This document shows, piece after piece, positions 15,611-21,151 of a stretch of 21,151 bases of DNA. How positions within the stretch are numbered: the first letter of the stretch is position 1; each line of letters begins with the position of its first letter. This DNA comes from CAYTET01 sp964436975 (GTDB lineage: Bacteria > Bacillota_I > Bacilli_A > Erysipelotrichales > Erysipelotrichaceae). A program made the translations under genes and the position numbers. The stretch is from NCBI GenBank assembly GCA_964436975.1, contig CAYTET010000036.1:1-21151 (forward strand), given 5' to 3'. The notes under the pieces are model-generated. The model did no database searches and was not told the DNA's origin. It saw only the letters and a list, made by a program, of their open reading frames with translations.

Positions 15611-16542
15611 GCCAGTATTGCGTTACCCTGGAGCATGTCACCAAGAAATTCGGCAAGTTTACAGCCGTTGATGACATCAGCCTGCATTTAGTTCCCGGCA
15701 AGATTTACGGCCTGATCGGGCCTAACGGCGCCGGCAAGTCAACCACCATGGCCATGATCATCGGCTCGCTGCAGCCTACCGCCGGCACCGGTTCGGTAGA
15801 CGGCCATCCGCTGGCCAGCGAAGCGGCTTTAAAAGAATTAGGCTATTCACCGGAGTTTCCCAACTTCTATGCCGATATGAGCTGTCTGGAATATCTGTGG
15901 TATATGGGCACTCTGGGCGGTCTGGACAGTGACGCGGCCTTTAAACGGGCCAGCGAACTGATTGACCAGTTCAATCTGCATGAACACCGCTTCAATAAAG
16001 TTGCCAAGTTTTCGACCGGCATGAAAAAGAAAATCGGTCTGGCCCAGGCGATGATCAACAATCCGCAGATTCTGCTGCTGGATGAGCCGACGGCCAACCT
16101 GGATCCGACCAGCCGGCAGGATATTCTGGAAATTGTCCGGCAGATGGTGCGGCAGCAGCATCTGACCGTCATTATCTCCTCCCATGTTCTGACGGAGCTG
16201 CAGACAGTCATCGACCATGTCATCATGATCGATCACGGCCATCTGGTTTTAGATGCGCCGGTTGAAGTTGCCCAGCAGAAGTTCAAGCAGGGAAGCCTAT
16301 TGGTCAGCACGGACCATGACGACCTGTTAAAGCAGGCTTTGGCCTCTTACCGGTATGATACCGATGAGCAGGGCATCCTGCGCTTCCATGCCGATAATAT
16401 GGATGAGCTGAAGAAGAGCATCGTAAAACTGGTCTATGAGAATGACTGGCAGCTTAACAAACTGAGTGAAGAAGTGCTTTCACTGGATGCGCTTTACAAG
16501 CAGACCATGAAGGAAGAGAAAGAAAGAGGTGTCCAGCAATGA
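15607..16542 (+). CDS. ABC transporter ATP-binding protein (ABC-2 exporter class)
   Basis: 311 residues. Walker A GPNGAGKST (38-46), signature FSTGM (135-139, a common variant of LSGGQ in ABC-2/CcmA-type ATPases), Walker B LLLDEP (Asp159, Glu160) and the H-loop His193 in ISSHVL are all intact, so it should be an active ATPase. About 90 residues after the ATPase core form an extra C-terminal domain with HADNMDELKKSIVKLVYE, seen in multidrug/lipid/bacteriocin-type exporters. It starts inside the stop of the propeller gene and ends inside the start of the permease gene (both ATGA overlaps). The substrate cannot be deduced. Confidence 0.93.
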   Translation: MSQYCVTLEHVTKKFGKFTAVDDISLHLVPGKIYGLIGPNGAGKSTTMAMIIGSLQPTAGTGSVDGHPLASEAALKELGYSPEFPNFYADMSCLEYLWYMGTLGGLDSDAAFKRASELIDQFNLHEHRFNKVAKFSTGMKKKIGLAQAMINNPQILLLDEPTANLDPTSRQDILEIVRQMVRQQHLTVIISSHVLTELQTVIDHVIMIDHGHLVLDAPVEVAQQKFKQGSLLVSTDHDDLLKQALASYRYDTDEQGILRFHADNMDELKKSIVKLVYENDWQLNKLSEEVLSLDALYKQTMKEEKERGVQQ

Positions 16543-17462
16543 AGAACATTCTGACGCGAACCATTGAACAGACCCTGAAACTGTGGGTCATAATCGCCGC
16601 GCTTATTGTCGGAATAGCTGCCGGAAGCGTCTTTATGCAGGGAGCCTACAGCTACACCACGGTGCCGGCCTATACCTCCTTTGCCAATAATCTGATCATC
16701 AACCAGAGTCTGATTGTCTTCTTCCTGGTGGCCGGAATATTTCTGATGAGCATAGTCATCTCTTCGACAACGGGCCTGATTGCCTCGGAAGTTCACGAGG
16801 GGACCCTGCGGCTGCTGATTGCCAAGCCTAATAACCGGCAGAAAATATTCACCGCCAAAATATTAGGCAGCATGATCGGCAACCTGCTGGCTTATCTGAT
16901 TGCCCTGATTGCGATGGGTGCCAGCTTCGCTTTAGTCATTCATCCTGACGGCAATGTGCTGCAGTCAGTGCTGCGGTATTATCCCGGCTATGCCCTGTAC
17001 GGCGTGTTCATCATTTTCATCATGACCGGACTGTCCGTACTGCTTTCAACAATCTTCAAGCGTAAAGTCGGGGCCATGCTGCCGATGCTGATTCTGATGA
17101 TCGTGATTCTGGGGGTCTTCCCCATTATTCGCAGCATCTCTTCACTGACCGGCACGGCTTCCGGCGGCACGGCTGTCTGGTATGACCTGAACTATCATTT
17201 TGCCTCGATCTTTAATTTCTGTCTTAATCTGGGCGGCGGCCTGCACGGCACAACGTCCCAGTTGCAGACCACAGCGCTGCTGATGAATCTGTTTACGGCG
17301 GCTAAAGTTGACCCGGATATGGGAGGCCAGATTTACAGCAATGTCACTTATTACATTGCCAACAACTCCCTGCTGCCGGCGCTGGCCCTGCTGATTTACC
17401 TGGCGGTATCGACCGGCTGCTTTGCCGGGGCGCTGGTTCTGTTCAAGAAGAAAGATGTTTAA
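16539..17462 (+). CDS. ABC-2 type transporter permease
   Basis: 307 residues with about six hydrophobic segments (roughly 12-33, 58-82, 107-130, 142-166, 178-198 and 282-302) and a larger exterior loop of about 80 residues before the last helix, the ABC-2 membrane layout. After TM2 it has VHEGTLRLLIAKPNNRQKIFTAKI, the coupling region often seen in this family. Together with the preceding ATPase it should form a homodimeric exporter or extruder. GAAAGAGG just upstream lies within the end of the ATPase gene. A terminator follows directly. Confidence 0.92.
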   Translation: MKNILTRTIEQTLKLWVIIAALIVGIAAGSVFMQGAYSYTTVPAYTSFANNLIINQSLIVFFLVAGIFLMSIVISSTTGLIASEVHEGTLRLLIAKPNNRQKIFTAKILGSMIGNLLAYLIALIAMGASFALVIHPDGNVLQSVLRYYPGYALYGVFIIFIMTGLSVLLSTIFKRKVGAMLPMLILMIVILGVFPIIRSISSLTGTASGGTAVWYDLNYHFASIFNFCLNLGGGLHGTTSQLQTTALLMNLFTAAKVDPDMGGQIYSNVTYYIANNSLLPALALLIYLAVSTGCFAGALVLFKKKDV

Positions 17463-17464
17463 CC

Positions 17465-17490
17465 AAAAACGGCTCCGGCCGTTTTTGTTT
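17465..17490 (+). terminator. Intrinsic terminator of the propeller-ABC operon
   Basis: A perfect 9-bp stem AAAAACGGC/GCCGTTTTT (17465-17473, 17478-17486) with a TCCG tetraloop and T-rich 3' end. It starts 3 bases after the permease stop. Confidence 0.92.
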
Positions 17491-17517
17491 GCCTTAAAGC
17501 CATGTTGCCGCTATGAT
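17489..17517 (+). promoter_or_regulatory. Promoter of the lpd gene
   Basis: TTGCCT (17489-17494), a 17-base spacer and TATGAT (17512-17517). The -35 overlaps the T-rich tail of the preceding terminator. The lpd ATG is at 17546. Confidence 0.5.
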
Positions 17518-17545
17518 TTAGATGAAATGAAAAGAGGAATCCGCC

Positions 17546-18940
17546 ATGGCAGATAATTACATGTATCAGGCAGTTGTATTAGGCGGCGGTCCGGGCGGCT
17601 ATCAGAGTGCCATCCGGCTGGCCCAGTATCATATCAAGACCGCCCTTATCGAGGCCGATAAGCTGGGTGGAACCTGCCTGAACCGGGGCTGCATTCCTAC
17701 CAAAGCCCTGCTGGCGGCCGGGAATATCTATCATCAGATGCATAATCTGCCGGCCGGTCTGACGGCATCCGATATCAGTTATGATTACAGCCAATTGGCA
17801 TCTGGCAAGGATCAGATTGTTGCCAAGCTTGGCAGCGGCATTGCCGCTCTGTTGAAAGGCTACGGGGTCGAAGTTATCAGCGGCTACGGGCAGCTGGTGG
17901 ATGCCCATTCCATCGCAGTCAATGACAGACTGATTACCGCCGAAAATATCGTCATCGCCACCGGCAGCCGGCCGGCCCGCATACCCGTTTCCGGAGCTGC
18001 CGATCCCGCCGTTTTGACCAGCGATGATTTTCTGCAGTTAACCCAACTGGCCGCCAGCTGGGTGATTATCGGCGGCGGGGTCATCGGCATTGAGACGGCT
18101 ACTATTCTGGCCCAGTTCAATATTCCGGTGACGGTCATTGAAATGGCTCCGCAGATTCTGCCCGGAGTAGACAGCGCCGTGCTGAAATGGCTGCTGCGGG
18201 ATCTGAAGCGGAAGGGCATTACGGTTATCAGCCAGGCGGCGGTCAGCCGGATTGAACAGGCTGACGGCGGGGCGGCTGTTACTTATGAAAAAGACGGCCA
18301 AAGTCAGACCGTCAGGGCTGAGCGCTGTCTATTGGCCGTGGGCCGGACCGTTAACACAGCTGATATCGGTCTGGATAAAGCCGGCCTGGCCATGAATAAA
18401 AAGTTTATTGTCACTGATGACTGTCTGCGGACCAGCCAGCCGAATATTTATGCTATCGGGGATGTGACCGGCCGGATGGCGCTGGCCCACGCCGCTTCGG
18501 CCCAGGGTCTGACGGCAGCGGCTAATATTGCCGGCCATCCGCAGAAAATGGACGACACAGCCATACCGGCCTGCATTTACACCAATCCGGAAATTGCCTA
18601 TGTGGGGGAAAGTGCGGCCAAGATGACGGCCGAAGGACGCAGCTTTATTACCGGCAGCTTTAACATTTTGGCCAACGGCCGGGCGCTGATCGAGCAGGCC
18701 GGCGGCGGCGTGGTCTGTCTGTATGCCGACCCGGTCACCCACCAGCTGCTGGGCGGCCAGATCATGGCCCCGCAGGCCACCGAGATGATCGGTGAGCTGA
18801 CGGCGGCCATCCGCGGTAAAATGACAGCTGAGCAGCTGGCCGAAGTCATTCATGCCCATCCCACCGTAGCCGAAAGCATCAAGGCGGCGGCGGAAGATAT
18901 CTTCGGCATGAACACGGAAGCGCTGCCGGCCCGCCGCTGA
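17546..18940 (+). CDS. lpdA: Dihydrolipoamide dehydrogenase
   Basis: 464 residues, full length. It re-oxidises the dihydrolipoyl group of 2-oxoacid dehydrogenase complexes or glycine cleavage with NAD+. FAD-binding GGGPGG (13-18), redox disulfide GGTCLNRGCIPTK (Cys44, Cys49), NAD-binding VIIGGGVIGIE (about 172-182), the second FAD motif YAIGDVTG, and the dimer-interface His438/Glu443 pair in HAHPTVAE are all present. AGAGG (17533-17537) is 8 bases before the ATG. No E1/E2, lipoate or gcv genes lie within the window, so the partner complex is unknown. Related flavoprotein reductases are excluded by the intact disulfide and the His-Glu pair. Confidence 0.93.
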   Translation: MADNYMYQAVVLGGGPGGYQSAIRLAQYHIKTALIEADKLGGTCLNRGCIPTKALLAAGNIYHQMHNLPAGLTASDISYDYSQLASGKDQIVAKLGSGIAALLKGYGVEVISGYGQLVDAHSIAVNDRLITAENIVIATGSRPARIPVSGAADPAVLTSDDFLQLTQLAASWVIIGGGVIGIETATILAQFNIPVTVIEMAPQILPGVDSAVLKWLLRDLKRKGITVISQAAVSRIEQADGGAAVTYEKDGQSQTVRAERCLLAVGRTVNTADIGLDKAGLAMNKKFIVTDDCLRTSQPNIYAIGDVTGRMALAHAASAQGLTAAANIAGHPQKMDDTAIPACIYTNPEIAYVGESAAKMTAEGRSFITGSFNILANGRALIEQAGGGVVCLYADPVTHQLLGGQIMAPQATEMIGELTAAIRGKMTAEQLAEVIHAHPTVAESIKAAAEDIFGMNTEALPARR

Positions 18941-18955
18941 ATCGCCGGCCGGATG

Positions 18956-18978
18956 GGTAAAAAGCCCGGTAACCGGGC
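18956..18978 (-). terminator. Terminator-like hairpin oriented on the minus strand
   Basis: GCCCGG (18964-18969) and CCGGGC (18973-18978) form a 6-bp stem with a 3-base loop. The five A before it (18959-18963) become a T-run on the minus strand, while on the plus strand no T follows. It lies between lpd and the eno promoter. It would stop antisense transcription coming from the eno side; alternatively it is only the 3'-end hairpin of the lpd mRNA. Confidence 0.4.
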
Positions 18979-19019
18979 GCTGAAAGACAACTTGTTAAGC
19001 AAAACACAAAAGGTTGTTA

Positions 19020-19025
19020 TATAAT
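19020..19025 (+). promoter_or_regulatory. -10 element of the eno promoter
   Basis: Consensus TATAAT at 19020-19025, 29 bases before the ATG. The best -35-like hexamers (TTGTTA at 18992, TTAAGC at 18995) have long spacers of 22 and 19 bases, so the -35 is uncertain. The region is A/T-rich, in contrast to the surrounding coding DNA. Confidence 0.6.
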
Positions 19026-19054
19026 ATGAATGCTAAACAGGAGGAAGAAAACTT

Positions 19055-20362
19055 ATGCCTTATATTGTAGATATTAAAGCTATGGAAGTTCTCGACTCAC
19101 GCGGCAATCCGACGGTTGAAGTTGACATTGAAACCGAAAGCGGCGCCAAGGGCCGGGCGATTGTTCCCTCAGGAGCATCCACCGGTGAGCGTGAAGCACT
19201 GGAAATGCGTGATGGTGATGAAAAGAGATTCGGCGGCAAGGGCACTCTGAAGGCTGTTGCCAACGTTAACAAGATCATTGCTCCCAAGATTCTGGGCATG
19301 GATGTGACCCAGCAGAATGAAATTGATCATATGATGATTAAGCTTGATGGTACACCCGATAAATCCAAACTGGGTGCCAATGCCATCTTAGGTGTCTCCA
19401 TGGCCTGCGCCAGAGCGGCCGCTGATTATTATCAGATGCCTTTATACCGCTATCTGGGCGGCTTCAACACGAAGGTCCTGCCGGTTCCGATGATGAACGT
19501 CATGAACGGCGGCAAGCATGCTGACTCCACTGTTGATATGCAGGAATTCATGTTTATGCCGGTTGGTGCCAAGACGGTCAGAGAAGCGGTCCGCTGCGGT
19601 GCTGAATGCTTTGCGGCCTTAAAGAAAGTTTTAAAGAAGAAGGGCTACAATACCAACGTCGGTGATGAAGGCGGCTTCGCGCCGGCCTGCAAGGAAGGCA
19701 ATGAAGAGCCTCTGAAACTGATGGTTGAAGCCATCAAGGCCGCCGGCTACAAGCCTGGCAAGGATGTCTGCCTGGCCATGGATCCGGCTTCCAGCGAATT
19801 CTATAATGAGACGACCAAGAAGTACGAACTGAAGAGATCCGGTGAAGGCGTCAAGACCACTGATGAAATGATTGATCTGTATGCCAGCTGGGTTGACAAA
19901 TATCCGATCGTTTCCATCGAAGACGGCTTAGCCGAAAACGACTGGGAAGGCTGGGTCAAGATGACGCAGCGGTTAGGCGATAAGATCCAGATCGTCGGCG
20001 ATGACCTGTTTGTTACCAACCCGAAGTATGTTGCCCAGGGCATTAAGATGGGCGCTGCCAATTCCGTTCTGATTAAAGTCAACCAGATCGGCACTTTGAC
20101 CGAAACCTTCGATGCCATGGAATTAGCCCGCAAGAACAACTATACCTGTGTTGTTTCCCACCGGTCCGGTGAAACCGAAGATACCACGATTGCGGATATC
20201 GCCGTGGCCTTCAATGCCGGTCAGATTAAGACAGGCTCCATGTCCAGAACCGACCGTATTGCCAAATACAATCAGCTGATGCGGATTGAAGAAGAATTAG
20301 GCGATACTGCTGTCTACTGGGGCAAAAACGCTTTCTACAACGTTCATCCGAAGAAGAAGTAA
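19055..20362 (+). CDS. eno: Enolase (phosphopyruvate hydratase)
   Basis: 435 residues. It interconverts 2-phosphoglycerate and phosphoenolpyruvate in glycolysis. Motifs: DSRGNPTVEV near the N-terminus, SGASTGEREALEMRD (mobile loop with the Mg-binding Ser), GDEGGFAP with catalytic Glu205, LIKVNQIGT with catalytic Lys341, SHRSGETED and GSMSRTDRIAKYNQL. AGGAGG at 19039-19044 is a strong ribosome-binding site. It has its own promoter and a terminator, and no other glycolytic genes are adjacent, so it appears monocistronic. Confidence 0.98.
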   Translation: MPYIVDIKAMEVLDSRGNPTVEVDIETESGAKGRAIVPSGASTGEREALEMRDGDEKRFGGKGTLKAVANVNKIIAPKILGMDVTQQNEIDHMMIKLDGTPDKSKLGANAILGVSMACARAAADYYQMPLYRYLGGFNTKVLPVPMMNVMNGGKHADSTVDMQEFMFMPVGAKTVREAVRCGAECFAALKKVLKKKGYNTNVGDEGGFAPACKEGNEEPLKLMVEAIKAAGYKPGKDVCLAMDPASSEFYNETTKKYELKRSGEGVKTTDEMIDLYASWVDKYPIVSIEDGLAENDWEGWVKMTQRLGDKIQIVGDDLFVTNPKYVAQGIKMGAANSVLIKVNQIGTLTETFDAMELARKNNYTCVVSHRSGETEDTTIADIAVAFNAGQIKTGSMSRTDRIAKYNQLMRIEEELGDTAVYWGKNAFYNVHPKKK

Positions 20363-20380
20363 GAAGTACTAGCAGCAATC

Positions 20381-20410
20381 AAAAACCCGGAGTTCAATAT
20401 CCGGGTTTTT
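20381..20410. terminator. Bidirectional intrinsic terminator after eno
   Basis: An 11-bp stem AAAAACCCGGA/TCCGGGTTTTT (20381-20391, 20400-20410) with an 8-base loop. The A-run and T-run on the two sides allow it to work on both strands, for eno on plus and for transcription from the insertion-element side on minus. Confidence 0.92.
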
Positions 20411-20659
20411 CTATGGCCGCCCGTACCAGTTTGTTCGCCAGTTTCAGCAGGGCTAGAAAGATAGGCTCTCATTAGGGATGGAGCGTTATGATAACAACAA
20501 GACAGTATATTAACAATCTGTGATGCAAACAGGATTTGATATTTAAGTATCCGTAATTCCTTCGCTTTTACGGCGATAACCTTCAGTGAAGTCCGACGAT
20601 GGTTATTATTAACGATGGGTATCTGAACCGCTTTATATAAGTGATCAATAGAGAAATGG
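20411..20659. other. AT-rich intergenic DNA without a recognisable gene
   Basis: All six frames were considered between the eno terminator and the end of orfA. The minus strand has one frame without stops over this stretch, but its product has no ATG at a suitable place, no ribosome-binding site and no similarity I recognise, including to IS3 OrfB. I see only possible decayed insertion-element or flanking DNA here. Confidence 0.5.
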
Positions 20660-20950
20660 TCAAAGCCTGCCCAGGGCTTTCTTTAGAACTTCCAGCGCAT
20701 CCTTGGTATCTTTCAGTTCTTTCCTTAAGCGGGCATTCTCTTTCGCTTCATCACTGGCATAATTGCCGGATCCTCTGAAAGCATCATTCCCCGCCTTTGC
20801 CTGGCTAAGCCACTTTTCCAGGATTGTCTTGCCGACACCCAGGTTATCAGCACATGTACCATTAGTTAGTTCTGGATGGGCTTGACGGTAATTGACGGAA
20901 TCAATCTTAAACTGCTTCGTAAATACTCTCTTCTTGTTACTGTTTTCCAT
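20660..20950 (-). CDS. IS3-family transposase OrfA (orphan)
   Basis: 96 residues: an N-terminal helix-turn-helix with TKQFKIDSVNYRQ...ADNLGVGKTILEKWLSQ, followed by a leucine-zipper-like helix ending in RLRKELKDTKDALEVLKKAL, the layout of IS3 OrfA, which binds the element ends. AAAGGA lies 10 bases before the ATG. The reading frame is intact, but the overlapping catalytic OrfB (DDE integrase) expected just beyond the stop is missing, so the element cannot move by itself. A short inverted repeat AAAGCC/GGCTTT (20662-20667, 20675-20680) lies at the end of orfA, a place where IS3 elements often have frameshift signals. Confidence 0.75.
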   Translation of the reverse strand: MENSNKKRVFTKQFKIDSVNYRQAHPELTNGTCADNLGVGKTILEKWLSQAKAGNDAFRGSGNYASDEAKENARLRKELKDTKDALEVLKKALGRL

Positions 20951-21029
20951 AAACGTTTGGTCCTTTGGACTATATTCTAGTCCCTTTTGCCTATCCTGTT
21001 TATGTTGTCTACTTTTTATGCTAACTCCA
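20660..21029 (-). mobile_element. Remnant of an IS3-family insertion sequence
   Basis: orfA plus its upstream region. The left end may lie near 21029, where the minus strand reads TGGAGTTAGCATAAAAAGTAG; IS3 ends usually begin with TG. A small dyad GGACTA/TAGTCC (20967-20972, 20978-20983) sits just before orfA. No right end and no orfB are visible, so boundaries are tentative. Confidence 0.4.
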
Positions 21030-21074
21030 TTGCCTTAGTAGATAATGTTTATAAGTCCGCTACGATTGCCTTAG
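21029..21074. repeat. 10-bp direct repeat ATTGCCTTAG, two copies
   Basis: Perfect copies at 21029-21038 and 21065-21074, 36 bases apart in register. One touches the putative left end of the IS3 remnant. It is too long for a usual IS3 target duplication (3-5 bp). Confidence 0.4.
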
Positions 21075-21094
21075 CTCCTGGCACATATTATGTC

Positions 21095-21149
21095 AAGTGT
21101 TAAATGCAAGTAGAAAATAACCAAAACATGCAGTCAAAATTCAACACTT
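21095..21149. repeat. Inverted repeat at the window end
   Basis: AAGTGTTAAAT (21095-21105) and ATTCAACACTT (21139-21149) match at 10 of 11 paired positions, with 33 bases between. ATGCA also recurs at 21104 and 21128. This may be the end of a second insertion element or an operator; the window stops before it can be resolved. No gene is seen in 20951-21151. Confidence 0.4.
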
Positions 21150-21151
21150 AT

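Noticed and set aside
20411..20658. Stop-free minus-strand frame after orfA as IS3 OrfB
   Set aside because: No DDE motifs or OrfB-like sequence, and far too short; orfB appears to be absent.
1..21151. CRISPR array, tRNA or rRNA genes
   Set aside because: No regularly spaced repeats, no cloverleaf-like or ribosomal RNA sequences were noticed in the intergenic regions.

Overview
This window reads as chromosomal DNA of a low-to-mid GC Gram-positive bacterium (Bacillota). I favour the Erysipelotrichia or a related lineage, but that placement is inference. The evidence is the F1-ATPase order (atpA-atpG-atpD-atpC) followed by a DUF1146/YwzB-type membrane protein, the Bacillus/Clostridium-like block tilS-hpt-ftsH-hslO with yajC and a dus gene, a TagO/WecA-type glycan initiator, strong AGGAGG-like Shine-Dalgarno sites and SigA-type promoters. 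Base composition is roughly balanced, with GCC/CCG/CTG-rich codon use. The last ~750 bases are clearly more AT-rich.

Layout. 1-3095: 3' end of the ATP synthase operon, closed by a strong intrinsic terminator. 3112-5192: a small membrane protein converging on a HAD phosphatase gene, which is divergent from a polyprenyl-phosphate sugar-1-phosphate transferase gene. 5228-7096: a MazF/PemK-fold protein with a cysteine-paired N-terminal extension, preceded by a hairpin that is both terminator-like and contains the ribosome-binding site, then tilS, which appears to be transcribed from its own ATG (leaderless). 7139-9692: hpt-ftsH with an operator-like inverted repeat upstream and a terminator downstream. 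9708-11087: hslO and yajC, each with its own signals. 11177-17490: a tRNA-dihydrouridine synthase gene followed closely by a three-gene, ATGA-coupled module: a large secreted, membrane-anchored FG-GAP/beta-propeller protein, an ABC ATPase and an ABC-2 type permease. 17489-20410: a lone dihydrolipoamide dehydrogenase gene and enolase, each with its own promoter. 20411-21151: AT-rich DNA with an orphan IS3-type orfA on the minus strand and short repeats.

Most genes are housekeeping: energy (ATP synthase, enolase, Lpd), tRNA modification (TilS, Dus), purine salvage (Hpt), membrane and protein quality control (FtsH, Hsp33, YajC) and envelope glycan initiation. The least explained part is the propeller-ABC module at 12233-17462, which looks like a dedicated envelope machine of unknown substrate. 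The MazF-like protein, with its Cys pairs and its hairpin-embedded ribosome-binding site, is the second most interesting item. Several promoters share a TGn extension before the -10 box and have poor -35 boxes.
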